NCBI GenBank assembly: GCA_910579215.1
Contig: CAJTTN010000004.1
Span: 1 to 64,000 of the forward strand
DNA from: an uncultured Anaeroplasmataceae bacterium
Lineage (GTDB): Bacteria > Bacillota_I > Bacilli_A > Acholeplasmatales > Anaeroplasmataceae
DNA: 64,000 nt
Reading direction: 5' to 3'
Program-made: the position numbers and the translations under genes
In this document: piece by piece, positions 36,201 through 51,200 of the stretch
How positions within the stretch are numbered: the first letter of the stretch is position 1
Layout of the letters: each line of letters begins with the position of its first letter
The notes under the pieces: model-generated
Told to the model about the DNA's origin: nothing
What the model saw: the letters and a program-made list of their open reading frames with translations, nothing else
Databases searched by the model: none

Positions 36201-39200
36201 TGTGACAAATGACAATGGATTTGTTTATATTGATCATCACAATGGAACATTTACACAATTGGGTGCTGATGGTAAATTTAATACCTCTGATGATACTTTA
36301 CATTTATTGATGGATAATCAAAAGGCAGATGTAAATGATCCTATGGTTGTTGCAGGTACGTATACTCCAGAAGGATCTGGGCCAAAGACCTTCTATTATG
36401 AGGATTTGGGACACAATGTCTTTAGAAAATATGAAATCACTGGATCCTATGGTAGCTATGTCTATACAGATTTAGGCTTTATTGCTGCAAGAAATGATGG
36501 AAAGCCAGGAAATGTAAATGATGTAGAAGCCTTCTATAATGAGGCTTTACAGGCTTACTATTACATTGATTCTAATAGTGCAAGACGTGGGTATGGACTA
36601 GACGGCCTATTGTATGGTTCAAATCGTAATCAGGATTCTACCTATATCATGTATAATGGTAAGGATGTTGATGTTACTTCCTATACCTTAGATGGAACAG
36701 CAGGGTTATACCATATTAATGGTGACAATACCTACACGAAGTATCGATTATTGGATTCTTTAGTAGATGGAAATACACATGAGGTTGAAAGCATTATTTG
36801 TTTAGGTACAAATCAAACCTTAGATATTTCTGACTCTACAGATGTTGTAGAAGTTATAGTAAATGGAGTTGCGACAAGATTCCTTTATAAGAATGGAGAA
36901 GAAACCTATATCGCAGCGGGTGCTGATGGTTTATTAGGCTATGGCGATGATGATGTTCTTTGTCATTTAGGTGCTAATAATAGAATTGATTATACGAACG
37001 CTGGTAGTGATGATATTCTTGATGTTGTAGCAGGAGTTACTACAGCTTCCTATTACAAGCTAGTCGCAGGAAATATATATCAACGTATTGAAAATGGTGT
37101 TTTAGCAAGCTTTGTTGCTGCTGGTAAAACAAACGGAGTTTACCATATTGGTAGTGTAGATGATTTAGTTGCTAAAGAAGCAGATGTTTTAAGAGTTACT
37201 ACAGAATATGTGGAATTCATGTATAATAATTTCTTGTTAGCAACAGAAAATGGTATAATCAGCTTATATGAAAGCCAAATGGTACATACAAATACGATTG
37301 CCGATGCTTCCTCTTATGTTATTGTTCAAAGAGGAAGGGATAATACATATCATACTGCAGATGACTACATGGTGATTGAGGGGGTTGCAACCTTTGCTCA
37401 AGAGGATGGCTTATTAGGCTCTTCTGATGACTTGATGAATGTAGTAGCAGGCTTAGATGAAATGCCATATGCCTATGATGCAGTAAAACAAATTTATTAT
37501 ACCTTTGTATTATCTGGAAATAGATTTGAAGAAAAGCTAGATGCTGAAGGACATCGAGAGGCAGTATATGCTCCTACACATGTGGGTAGTGCTACAGATA
37601 AGGCTTTACTTGCTTTAAGTATAGCAGGAAAAACACAATATTATCTTGCAAATGATGCAAAGACCTATTATACCTATTCTGATGGTTCCATATTACAATA
37701 TCTAGTGCATGTTGGTTTAGATGATACAGGTAGTCCTGCAACATTAGGTTCTATTTATAATTATGCTGTTGTTGGACAAACAGCTCTATTTGCTGGTGCA
37801 GATGGATTGATTGGAACCGCTGATGATATTACAGCCTTTGTTGGTGGAACAGATGAGAGAGCCTATGGCTATGTTGATACAGTAGACCATAACATTTATG
37901 TGAAATTTGATTTATCTACAGGGAATAGAATTCATAAAGATGACGGTTCTTTACTCATTATTTCTGCAGGTAGTGATCGTTTGATTGGAACTGCTGATGA
38001 TATTGATACTGTAGTTCTAATCAATGGACATTATTATTACAGTATAGGAGATGCTTATTTTACCTCTCCAACACATATGCTTGGATATTCTGATATGCAA
38101 ATGTATGCTGGAGCTGATGGTGAAATTGGTACGATTGATGATTATTATAATGTCACAAGATATTTAGTTAATGGTGCTGGCTATAGAGCTACCTTTGTAG
38201 GACCAGATGGCTATTACGGTGGCAATGATGATTTGATTGCCGTTTTAGGTACAGACTCTTATGCGTATTATGCACTTACAGATTCAGTTTTTGAAAAATA
38301 TAATAATATTTATCAACGCTATGCAATGACCTCAACAGGATATACAGATAAAATAGGAGATTTAATTTGTGGTGGAGTGAATTGTCGTCCAGGAGATGCA
38401 GATGATATTACTCAGGCAAGTGGTAATCTTGTTTTAGCTGTAAATGGAGATTGGTACATTGTTATTGAAGAAAATAAAGAATATTTAAATAAGAGCTTTG
38501 ATGGATTATTAGGAACAGAGGATGATAAGCATGTCTTTGTTGGTGAGGATGCTATTCTTGGTACCTATGATGATTATTATTGGATTTCCATCGATAATTA
38601 TGATCGTAAGGTATTTCCTGGTCAAACTCCTTTTGAGGAAGGAGATTCTGATGAGGTTAAGGAATGGAAGAAATTCCATGGAGATGACATTTTCTTTACG
38701 GCAGACGATTATTATAGTGTTCCTTCTGAAGCCATTGTAGAGGTAGATAATAAGGTTCCATTTGAATTGGTTACAATTGATGATTATGCTTTCTTTGAAT
38801 GTTCCTCTTTAGAAGAATTCCAATTATATTCTCCTGATGATTTCAACACATATCAAAATCTAGAGACCTTAGGATCCTATGCTTTTGCTGGCTGTACAAG
38901 TCTAGTTAGTATAATTTTACCTTACACATTACAAGGAGATAAGTTGATTCATGGTACAGGCTATGGCGTATATATCTTTGAGGATTGTACCTCTTTGTCA
39001 ACTGTCACATTTAATGAAACCTATTTAAATCATGCTACCTTTATTCCTAAGGGAATGTTCAAGGGATGTGTGTCTTTGCATGAATTATATTTCTATGACT
39101 CTTTAACCAAGCTAGATGTAAATGTATTCTCTCCTTCAATTACAGAAGTTAGAGAAGAAGCCTTTATGAATACATGGGTTTCTACAGATAGTAGTGATCC

Positions 39201-42200
39201 TGAAATTGGGGTAATTGAGTTACCTGCAGCATGCTTAAAAATTGGAGAACATGCGTTCTATAATTCAGATATTACAACTGCTTATTTACGAGCAGAAAGT
39301 CAAATTGAATTTGGTATTGAAGTTTTCCAAAATTCAAAAATAGAGCATGTGGAATTTACATTTATTTCTGAATTCTCTGAACGTATATTTGATAACTGTA
39401 TCTATCTTTCTACTGTTATTATCTATGAAAATGGTGTTAAGGGTGCAGATAATACTTTATCTTCAGATGTAAGAAGAATAGAAAAGCAGGCATTTAGAAA
39501 TACGCCTGCATTAGAAGTACTTGTCTTGAATGATGAGTTAGATTTTGTTGGTGATGAGGCATTTAAGGGAACAGGATTAAAGACAGTAAGAATTCCATCT
39601 TCCTTGACTAAGGAGGATACTGTTGAGCATTTAGGAGTAAATGTGTTTGAAGAGGCGACCTCTTTAGCATCTGTTACCTTTGCCTATGGTACTGTAATTA
39701 TACGTGATGGAATGTTCAAAAACTGTACTTCCTTATCTGAATTACAGTTCTATGATTATGCTGCAAATGAGACAGGCGTTGTAGCGACTGCAAACGAAGG
39801 AGTTTACGAAATTCACTTTAAGAAGGAATTGGTAACTTCTGGAACTGTTGTTCCTCTAACAAAGAATGTTTTCGCTACTACTGTAACTACAGTACAGCAA
39901 TATGCATTCTATAATTGTCCTCTAAATGGTATGAAGGATGGAGCTTATACAGATACCATTCATACCGTAGTATTTACAAATTCTTTAGCAAGCTTAGGAG
40001 ACTATGCATTTGCTCATACGGATATAGAGAGTATAACTATACCATCTAGTCTTACACAGGCTAATATTGGGTCCTATGTCTTTGCATATTGTGATAAGCT
40101 TAAAGATATTGTCTTTGAAAATGAAGGTCTTGGAGATCAAATGTTTATTGATTGTACAGGTCTAACCTCCTTAATCCTTCCATCTGGAATTACCTCTATT
40201 GGTGCTTATGCATTCCAAAATTGTACTTCTTTGGAAACTGTTGTAATACCAAAGGATGTACTTAATATTGCAGAGGGTGCCTTCGCAAACTGTATTAAAA
40301 TCTCTGAGCTTACGCTACCATTTATAGGACGTGAGCGTGGTAGTACAGGAGCTGAGGGCTTATTCGGTTGGATTTTTGGTAGTGAGGCAGTAGAAGGAAT
40401 TACGCCTACTAGACAGTATTATTCTAAGACAGAATATAAGGATAACTATATTCCTTCTACAATTCGTAGAATTACAATTACTGATGAAACGTTAGTAAGC
40501 TATGGAGCATTCTACAATTGTATTTTAGAGTATATAAAGCTTCCAGATGTATTAGATGAGGATGCTAATCTAGCAAATGTTAGTCAATTGACTCGCATAG
40601 GAGATTATGCGTTCTATAATTGCTTAAATCTAGACACAGCATTGATTCCAAGTCAGATTACTGAAATTGGGGATTATGCCTTCGCTTATTGTAAAAATGT
40701 TGTGAATTTGGCAATTCCTCAGGGTGTTGAGGCTTTAGGAAATTATTCCTTCTATCATTGTGAATCTTTACCTACAATTACAGTACCATCCTCAGTAAAC
40801 AAGGATTTAATTGGTAGTCATGTATTTGCTTATTGTACAAGCATTCATACCTTATATCTAGAAAATAATGCTTTAGGTGTGAAGATGTTCAGTAACTGTA
40901 TTAGTCTTTTGTCTGTCGTTATTCCAGAGGGTGTAACAACGATTGAATCTGCAACCTTTGAGAATTGTACAAATCTAAGATATGTTGCTATCCCTGAGAC
41001 TGTTACCTTGATTCAAGAGGCAGCATTTAAGCAATGTGCATCCTTAGAGATATTAATTCTACCATTTATAGGTAGTGAAAGAGGAAATTCTGGTAGAGCA
41101 CAGGATTTATTTGGCTGGATCTTTGGTTTAATTAGTGAAGAAAATTCAAGCTTCCCTGGCGCAATCCAAGTAGATCAATATAACTATTATGATAGAAATA
41201 ACAAAAATAATATCCAGTATAGAAAGGTTTATGTACCTTCTACCTTAAGAGAGGTTTATATTACAGATGAAACTGTAATTGGCTATGGAGCATTCTCTAA
41301 CATGCATATGCTATCTAAGGTTGTAATTGCACAGGATTTAAGCTTCTATTCTGACCCAAATCATATTTTTGAAATTACCTATGGTGAGGATGATTCAATT
41401 ACAGGCTGTGTTTTACCTTCACAGAATAGTGATGTATATAACGATTTATATATTTATAAGGACAATACCTACGTAATGCCTGATCAAACAACACCACTTA
41501 ATGAGGTTGAAAGCCTAGAATCCATGTTAGATTTCTATAGCTTATATGTAGATGAAAATATTGAGCATATGTATTCCTATGCCTTCTCTAATGCAAATGG
41601 CTTATTGAATGGCTTCTTAGGTATGGCCAATATATCAAATGCTGAATATGCATTTAATGATTGTACTGGCATGAAATATTGTTATATGCCTAATGCTACA
41701 GGTAGACAAGCAAATAATATGTTTGCTTATTGTACTAGTTTGAAAAGAGTTTTACTTCCAGATACCCTTACTACGCTAGGTGAAGCTGCATATCGCTGGT
41801 GCTTAAATATTGAATACTTCCAGACTCCATATTTGGGGCGTGATGGTGGTTCTATGGTGACTGGTAAAAGATATCAGGAAACTATAGGATATCATTTCTC
41901 AACGGATGAAAGATATACTGGATCAGATACAAGATATTATAATCAGCACATATCTAGATATTGTAAATATAATCAAATTTATGATAATACTGGTTGGCAA
42001 TCTGCTCGATATGTACCATTGAGCTTTAAGCTTGTAGTAACTCAAGATACTTTGATACAATATTCATCCTTGGCCCAAATGGTGGCTTGTTTAACAGAGG
42101 TATATTTATCTGATAAAGTAACTTATATTGGCGAAAGTGCATTTACAAGATCAGCTGATATTAAAAAGATTGGTGTTTGGGATAGTGCAAATCATTGTAT

Positions 42201-45200
42201 AATTGAAGTTAAAGAAGGCGAAGCAAGATTTAGCGATAAGTTGAATTCTATAGAGCGTTTGGGTTTAGCAGGATTACATCTTATTAAGGATGTTGTTATT
42301 CCAAATAGTGTAAATTATATTGGATTTGATGCTTTCATGAATACAGGATTAGAAAAACTAGTCATACCATTTGTTGGAGTAAGTAGAACACCTGAAACTT
42401 ATACTTATGGCAATAATGGTTTAAATGCTACTCTTGGTTGGTATTTTAACTGTGATCACAACTGGTATTATACTCGTGCAGATTTGTGGGGTGGAACATA
42501 TGTAACATTCCCAATCAATAATGAAAAAATTCCATTAACTGATCACTATAATCCTGATCAAAGAGTCTATGTACCATCTAAATTGAAAACAGTTATCGTA
42601 ACAGATACAACTACTATCGCAAAAGATGCTTTCCGAAATATGTCTATGATAGAAACCATTATCTTACCATTTGGTCTTGATAGTGAGGCAGATAATGAAC
42701 TAGGTATGCCAGATATCTATGCTACAGGAGAAGTGCGCTTTGGACAATGTGCTGTTACAACGATTGGAGACAATGCTTTTGATGGCACAAATTTAAAAGA
42801 AATGTATTTACCTGCTAGCTTAGAGGAAATCGGAGAATACGCATTTAGAAATAATAAGAATTTGACAAAATTTGTTTCTAATAGTGCGGCTATTAATAAA
42901 TATATGTTCTATGGCTGTAGTAAATTAAGTACAGTAATTATGGACTATATTACAGAAATTCCGGATTATGCATTCTATGAATGTGATGCATTAGAGGAAA
43001 TTAGTTTAACCAAGAATGATAGTAGAAATATCTTTGACAATCAAATCACATCTATTGGTAACTATGCGTTCTATGGTGCAGATAAGTTTACGTATCCTTT
43101 GAATATAGATACCGCAAAGTCATCACTTATTACCTCTATTGGCTATTATGCCTTTGCAAATATAGCTAAGATTGGTTTTGATAATGATGATATGATTGTC
43201 CACTTACCTTCTAATTTAGTAAGCTTAGGAGAGGGAGCATTCTATAATACTCCAAATATAGTGGAATTCTATATGTATGATAAAGTAGTAGAAATGCCTT
43301 ATGAGCATACATATTCAGCTACCTCTACAGTGTATAAGGGTATCTTAGAGAATGTTGCTCATTTGAATCTATTTAGTAGTAAGAGCACAATACTTATGGA
43401 AAGAATGTGTATGAATGATGCACGTCTTCAAACCATTTTACTTCCATATACTGAAAACATTAAGGCATATGCCTTCTATGGCTGTTCTTCCTTAACTGTT
43501 GCAACAATTTCTTCTGCAAATCTAATAGAGGATTATGCATTCTATAAAAATATTTCTTTAAAGGAATTTACTGCAGGAGCCTATGTAGATGGAGTATTAG
43601 ATTCTGCAACTACTGTATTTGATTCCTTAATTACCTCTATTGGTGCACATGCCTTTGATGGAGATATAGTCCTTATTTATCCATATAAGGATCCAGAAAA
43701 TGCATCTGTTAAAACAACCTCCATTGGAGCTTATGCTTTCCGTGATTGTAAGTATATGGCAGGTTCTAAGAAGATTGTAACAATTGTTGATGATAAAGAA
43801 GTAGTATCTTATGAATCCTTAGGAATGGTTGATGTGGTATTACCTATTACATTAGAGGTTCTTGGAGAAAATGCGTTCTTAAACGATATAAATATTCGTT
43901 CTGTAAAGACGCCAGCTAGCTTAACTACAATAGGAGCTTATGCTTTCAGAAATTGTACAGATTTAGTAGAAATTACTATGCTAGGTGAAATTTCTGGAGT
44001 TGGTATGTTTAGAGGAGATACAGGTCTTGTCAATGCAGATGGCACTTTAATCTCTATTGAGAACTTAACTATTATTGCAAATGAAATGTTTGCAGAGTGT
44101 ACAAAGCTAAAAAATCTATACCTACCTAAGTCTAATGCCGATACAGGTGCAGAGGGCTTAGAAACGATTGGTGATTTTGCATTCTTTGGTTGTAAGGCTT
44201 TAGTAAATGATTTTGGTGCAGATGAGTATACGAATACAATGTATGTACCTGATACAACTGTTTCTATTGGAAGCTTTGCTTTCTATGGAAATGAAGGAAT
44301 TCAAAACATTTATATAGAAGAAGCAAGTTTACAAACTATGGGTGTATCTACCTTTGCTGGATGCTTTAGCTTAGTAACCTTAACTGTACCATTTATTGGA
44401 TATCGTCAAGGTGATCAAACAGATGGAGGTACAAGCTCATTCCCATATAGACTTGATTCTATTAGTAGTTCGACGAATACATACAATAAGTTGAATTATT
44501 ACATTTCAACAATGCACTTTCATTTCTATGTACATGATGCTAACTATGGTAATTATTTAAATAATAATAGAACCTACTATTCAAATCCAGCTGGTGCAAG
44601 CTATGTTTATACTGCTTACATTCCATATTCCTTGAAGGAGATAAATGTTACAAATGAATCCTTTATTGCAAATTACTCTTTCTTCTATTTATGGAATCTT
44701 AAGAAGATAACTATAAACGAAGGAGTAACCTCTATTGGTATGGGTGCATTCCAAAGCTGTAATAATTTAATTTCATCTGCAGCAGAAGACTCCTATATGT
44801 TTGAAATACCTTCCACTGTACAAAGTATAGGTGCTAGTGCTTTCTATGAATGTTTTTCTATTGTTGACTTCATTGTTCCAAATAATGTAATTTCTTTAAG
44901 TGAAAATGTATTTGGTGGTTGTGACAATCTGGAAACACTTTCTTCTCCATTTATTGGAAAATCTAGAGAAGCAACTACTGCATCAAACAATATTTTATCC
45001 TATTGGTTCTATACAAGTGAACATGGATCTTCCTATTATAATAACTATTATGGAACGGTATATGACTATACATATAGATATTACATTTTAGATGGTGTAT
45101 TTGAAACCTTATCTCGTGGAAGCGAATATCGTATCTATCAACCTACTGCCTTAGCTAATAATGCGATGACAGAAAAGGTGTATTCTACGCTAAATACTCA

Positions 45201-48200
45201 TTATGGTACAGATAATATACCTAGGAATATTTATAAAGAAATTGAAATGGTTTATGATAATCCAAGCTGGGAGCCAACTAAGGCTTCTGGACGTTGGATT
45301 CCAAGTAAGCTAAGATCTGTCACGGTTACAGATACTGAAACTATTTATACAGGTGCATTTGCCTATACTAATATTGCAGAAATTCATTTAGATATTGCAC
45401 AGAATTTAAAAACAATTGGTGATTTTGCATTCTATAATGCTCATTTTGGTTTGAATCTAACGGAAAATAATAAATTTACTACTGCTGCAAATGAAGTAGT
45501 AGATGGGTATGATTTAGTAATTCCAAATACGGTTAAGACTTTGGGTAGATACGTGACAAAAGGCTCCTATATCAGTACGTTAAGTGTGCCTGAAAGTGTT
45601 ACTAGTGTTGGTGAATTCGCTTTTGAAGACACAGAATATTTAAAGAAGGTTACTTACGCTTCTAATGTAATGAATAATTATATCTTTAGAAGCTGTGACC
45701 GCTTAGAGCAATTTGATCAGGTTGACCCTAGTGAAATTCAAATTATTAATAAGTATGCATTCTATAATTGCTATAATTTAAAATACTTCAATGCTACGGA
45801 AGATGAGATAGCAAGAGAAAAGACAATCATAAGAATCAAAGGAACAACCTTTGAAATTCAGGATTATGCATTCTCTTTCCGTCCATATGCATTTGTAGAT
45901 ACTATTGAAAATCCAACCCCTATTTCTAGAGTTGTGATTGAATCTAGTACGACATCCACTATTGGACAAAGTGTCTTTGCTTACCAAAGTGGTCTTAAGA
46001 GTGTTGATTTACGTTGTGAAGAGCTTGGAGTATACATGTTTAAGGATTGTATCAATCTTCTAGGAGTCCAAATTCCTACTACTGCAACTATTATACCAGT
46101 AGGAGCTTTCTATCAATGTATTAAGCTTGCAACAAAGCATACAGCAGGAGATCTTATAGAGGCTGGCTTAGAGGCTGAGGATTTCTTAATTTATAATCCT
46201 AAGACACAGGAATATCAGCCATTTGATTACTTTGATCGTGGTTTCTCTGTAAGAGGCTGTGGTGATTTGGAAGTCATTGATGAATATGCATTCTATAATT
46301 GTAGATTTAACATTTTGGATTTACATAATTATCTTGCAGATGATCATAGTAAGGACTCTATTCGTGAAATAGGAGTACATGCATTCTTAGAAAATGATGA
46401 TATGACAGATGCGTTCTTAGCTGCTTCCTTATACATTATTCATGAAAGAGCCTTCTTTGGTTGTGAGGATTTACGTATATTAGACTTACCAATACAGCTA
46501 CGCGAAATCGGCGATTATGCCTTCGCAGAATGTCCAAATTTAGAGGGAAGTACACTTGGAATGGACATTGTAGAGGCTGGTCCTTTAATCCTGCCTAAAC
46601 ATTTAGGTACAGCCTTCCCTGCAGGATCAGGCTACGAGGATCGTAATGGAAATGGTATTGGACGTGTTGGTGTATATATCTTTGCTAATTGTCCTAAGAT
46701 TAAGGAAGTTATCATCAATGGACCTGCCATTGGTAATTACATGTTCTATAATGATTCAGGCTTAGAAACTGTCCATGCGAATGGAGCATTAGAGTACATC
46801 AATCAAGGTGCCTTTGACCATTGTACAAGCTTAGTTAAAATGAGCTATTCTGTTTACAATGAAGCAGGAGATCTTATTAAGACAGTAAATGAAGATAACT
46901 ATCTATATATTCCAGAAACAGTTACTCGTGTAGAATCCTATGCGTTCAACTATTGTAATTCTTTACAAAATGTTGTATTACCTGAAGCAATTAGCACACA
47001 AGAGGGTGTAGATCCAGATACGATTATGGGTGAATATGTATTTGCCTATAATACTAAGCTAGAGTATGCAGAGGTTCGTGGAAACATTTTGGGAAAATAT
47101 ATGTTTGCCTTTGATCCTGCCTTTGCAACAATTGAAATTTCTAATGAAACTCAAATCATTCCTGATGGCTGCTTCTATTATTGTACAAATCTTTCTACAA
47201 TGAGAAATCCTGAGGATGATGATGTTGTGGTAGATCAGGATAACATTAAGGTTACTTTACCTTCAAGTGTTACAACTATAGGATATGAGTCCTTTAGATA
47301 TTGTCGTGGTATTAAGAGGTTAGAAACTCCTACCTCCTTAGAAACGATTGGAGATTATGCCTTTGCAGATTGTGATTCTTTAGTTGAGGCGAATGTATTA
47401 GGTTCCTATTTAGGAGAATACATGTTCTACAGCAATTACGCTTTAGAAACTGTACATTTAGGAGCTGTTCAAACCATTCCAGTTGGAGCGTTCTATCGTT
47501 GCTTCAATTTAACTAAGCTAAACGATACGGATGATACTGATGGAATTGATGAAATTATTATTCCTTCCACAGTAGAGGTAATTGATTCCTATGCCTTTGC
47601 TTTAAACCGAAGCTTTACAAATCTTGTACTTCCTGAAACCGTTGAAAGAATTGGTAAGGGGGCATTTACAGGCTGTTCAAATATGGAAAATGTTACTCTT
47701 CCATTTATAGGTAGTGAACGTGGTAGTACAGAGCTTGAGGGCTTATTTGGTTGGATCTTTGGACCTTCTGTATTCTATAAAACAGAAACAGAAGAAACGA
47801 ATGAAACAATTTTCTATGGTCAAAATCTTGAAGATGATCACATAATAAACGATATTTATGATACCGTAAATGCTTATGTTGAGGAGCATGAGAGAACCTA
47901 TGTTTATGGTACAAGTGAATCCTTGATTCATTTCACAAACTCTACTCCTAGTGATTACGTAACAGGAAATGGTCAAAGAACCTATACACTTTCTACTTAC
48001 GATGAGGAGAATAATTATCGTGAGTGGATTACGGTTGTTGCAACTATAGTTGAAACAACAGATGCAGCAGGTACTATTTCAGTTGATATTACCTTTGTTG
48101 CTACAAAGCATGTAAGAGATGAAGAGGATAGAAATCTAATTCATAAAACAGATATAACAACACCAAACGATTCTAAGGTATTTACGTTTACTCTTGCAAA

Positions 48201-51200
48201 TGATTATGCGGATGTTGTTTCCTATTACAATCCTACAAGCAAGGTAAACTATAAATTCCCTGCTCATTTAGATACTGTAACTATTTTTGATGAAACATTA
48301 GTAAGCTATGGTGCATTTATCAATATTGATAGTCTTGAGAATGTTATTTTGAATGATACAGATTCAGTACAAGGTACAGGTATAACAGAAATTCAAGATC
48401 GTGCGTTCTATAATACGCAAAAGCTAAGAAATGTTTTAGTTAATAGAGCAGATGGCTCCTTTGACTTTGATGGAAGCTTAATTGAATTACCAACAAATCT
48501 ACTTACCCTTGGCTCTGATGTGTTCCGTTACGATACTTCTGTAACAGGTATAATAATTACACCTGAGTTCTTAAGTACAATCGGTAATCATGCTTTTGCA
48601 GATATGATTCATGCAACAAGTGCTGAAATTCGTGGTACAGTTCTTGGAGATTATATGTTTGCAAGAAACTACTGCTTAGAACGTGTTGATTTGGTTGGGG
48701 ATGTTGTTGAGATTGCAACGGGAGCCTTCTATAATTGTATCAGTCTTGCACACTTTGATGATAAGGATAATCCAGAGTATAATTATCATTTTAAGGCTTC
48801 TATTACAACAATAGATTCTTATGCCTTTGCTTTAAATTCTAATATTCATACTTTATACTTGCCAAAAACGATTGAAAAAGTAGAGGAAAATGCTTTTGCT
48901 GGCTCTAAAAATATTCAAGAATTCAATCTTCCATTTATTGGTGAACAAAGATATAGTGAGGAACGTGAGGCAATTGCGTCTGTATTAGGCTGGCTATTTG
49001 GAACGGAAATATATTATAAATATACACTTCCAACAGAGGCTACGAATGCTCGTGCAATTTATGGGGATTTCGTTTATACAACACAGGCTGATATGGAAGC
49101 TTATTTAGAGAATTATGCCTCTCGAATGATTGATCTTTATGGTGGCACATATGCAGTAACTAAGGAAAATCAAGAAGATGGAACTCTTCTTTATGAAGTG
49201 GCATTTACGAATTCTTTAGGTATACAAGCCTATACGCTTTCTTTATCTGATGATATGGCACCTGTGGTACAGAATCATGCAGAATCTTTAGGAAAGACAT
49301 ATCAAATGCCTAAGCAGATTACAAGTATAACGGTTTATGATGATACAGTCATTGGCTATGGTGCTGCTATGAATTTAGTGACACTTACAGATTTAACTTT
49401 AGATCCTAAGATTGTTAAAATTGATGATTATGCCTTCTATAATGACTATGCCTTAGAATATATTGCTGTAAATGGCACTGAGAAGCAGATGGGTGTTGCA
49501 GTTCTTCCTACCTCTATTCAAGAGATTGGCAACTATGCTTTCAGTCTAAATACAAGAGAAAGTGCTGCTATTTATGGAGGATATGATTTTGATTTAGATA
49601 ATCCTAGAGTGACAAAGTATGTTAACTCTTTACAAGGATTAGAATTACAAAATCCAGTTTCTATTGGTGAAGGAGCCTTCATGTATTGGAAGTCTTTAGA
49701 AACCTTAGAAATTCCAAGCAGTGTAACCTCTATGGGAGATTGGGCATTTGCTTACAATATTTCTTTGACAAGAGTACAAAATAATTCCTTATTATTAAGT
49801 AGCTATATGTTCTCTCATAATCAATTATTAGATACCTATAATAGTCCAGATGGTACACCACAGATTGTTGTAAGTGATAATAGTGAATATGTAGATGGAC
49901 CAGATACAACCAATATTTTTGAATATTGTTATTCCTACAAAGTATTAACAGATGGTACTAAGGAGGAGTATGGGGTTAAAGCCTTTGCTGTAACAACAAC
50001 CTATATTCCTAAGTATATGTTCTATCAGGATAGAAGAATAACAGAATTAAATTTATCCTCCTATGAGGCGATTTATGATGGCGCATTTGCTAAGTGTGTT
50101 GAAATTACAGATATTATCCTTTGCAAGGCAGATGGAAACACAGATATCTTAAAGTATATTGGAGGTTATGCTTTCCAAGAGACAAAGATAGAGGAATTGA
50201 TTTTCCCTAGAAGTCTTGAGTACATTGGACGTGGTGCAATTAAGGCCTGCGAGTATTTGATTACAACTACAATTCCATTTGTTGGTTCTAGTGTGGGGGA
50301 TTTCTTCCATGAGGATGACGTCTTTGGTTGGATTTTTGGCACCCAAGATTCTTTATTAGATCCTAACTATAGCTATGTAGTAAATGCTATGGACCCAGAA
50401 CATAGTATTGCTGAAAAGGAAACAGAAGCAATCTTAGCTCATAAGGATGCAGATGGAGAATATGATGTATTCCATCCATCTGCACAGGGCTATGCAAGTC
50501 TAGATACAACAGTAGATACAAACTGGATTCCTAGAAAGCTAAAAGAGGTAATTATTGAGCTTGAAACAGTAATTGCTCGTGGTGCATTCTCAAATTGTGT
50601 AGACATTGAGCATATTGTATTACCTCAGGAATCTATTAAGGAAGTATTGAATTATGCGTTCTTTAATTGTGCAAGCCTAAAGGAAATGATTATTCCTAGT
50701 GCGGTACGTACATTGTTACCAGAAACCTTTAACTTATGTGGTTCTTTAGAATACTTAGAAGTACCATTTATTGGAGTTTCCCCAAGTGCTGATGGAGCTG
50801 AATCCTTATTTGGCGTTATCTTTGGTACGATTCCATATGGTACAGACAAGGATTATATTGCTCAGCAGCATTTTGATGTAAATCAGACTCCTGTTCAGTA
50901 TCATATCCCTAAGTCTTTAAAGAGTGTTAAGATTAATGCTGTAACTATGAACAATGTACCTGCTGGTGCTTTTGAGAATTGTCGTTATATTGAAAGAATC
51001 GAGCTTGTTGGAGCTATTCGTTACATAAATGAACGTGCATTCCGCAATTGTTCTCGTCTTGTATCCTTTAAAACACATTATAATCCAGATGGATATCTTT
51101 TAGAAAATCCAGAGGGTAAGGATGTAAGCTTGCCAGACGATATTATGGCTGCAGATTATGTAAATACAAATCCAAATATTACAGATGAGGTAAATTCAAC

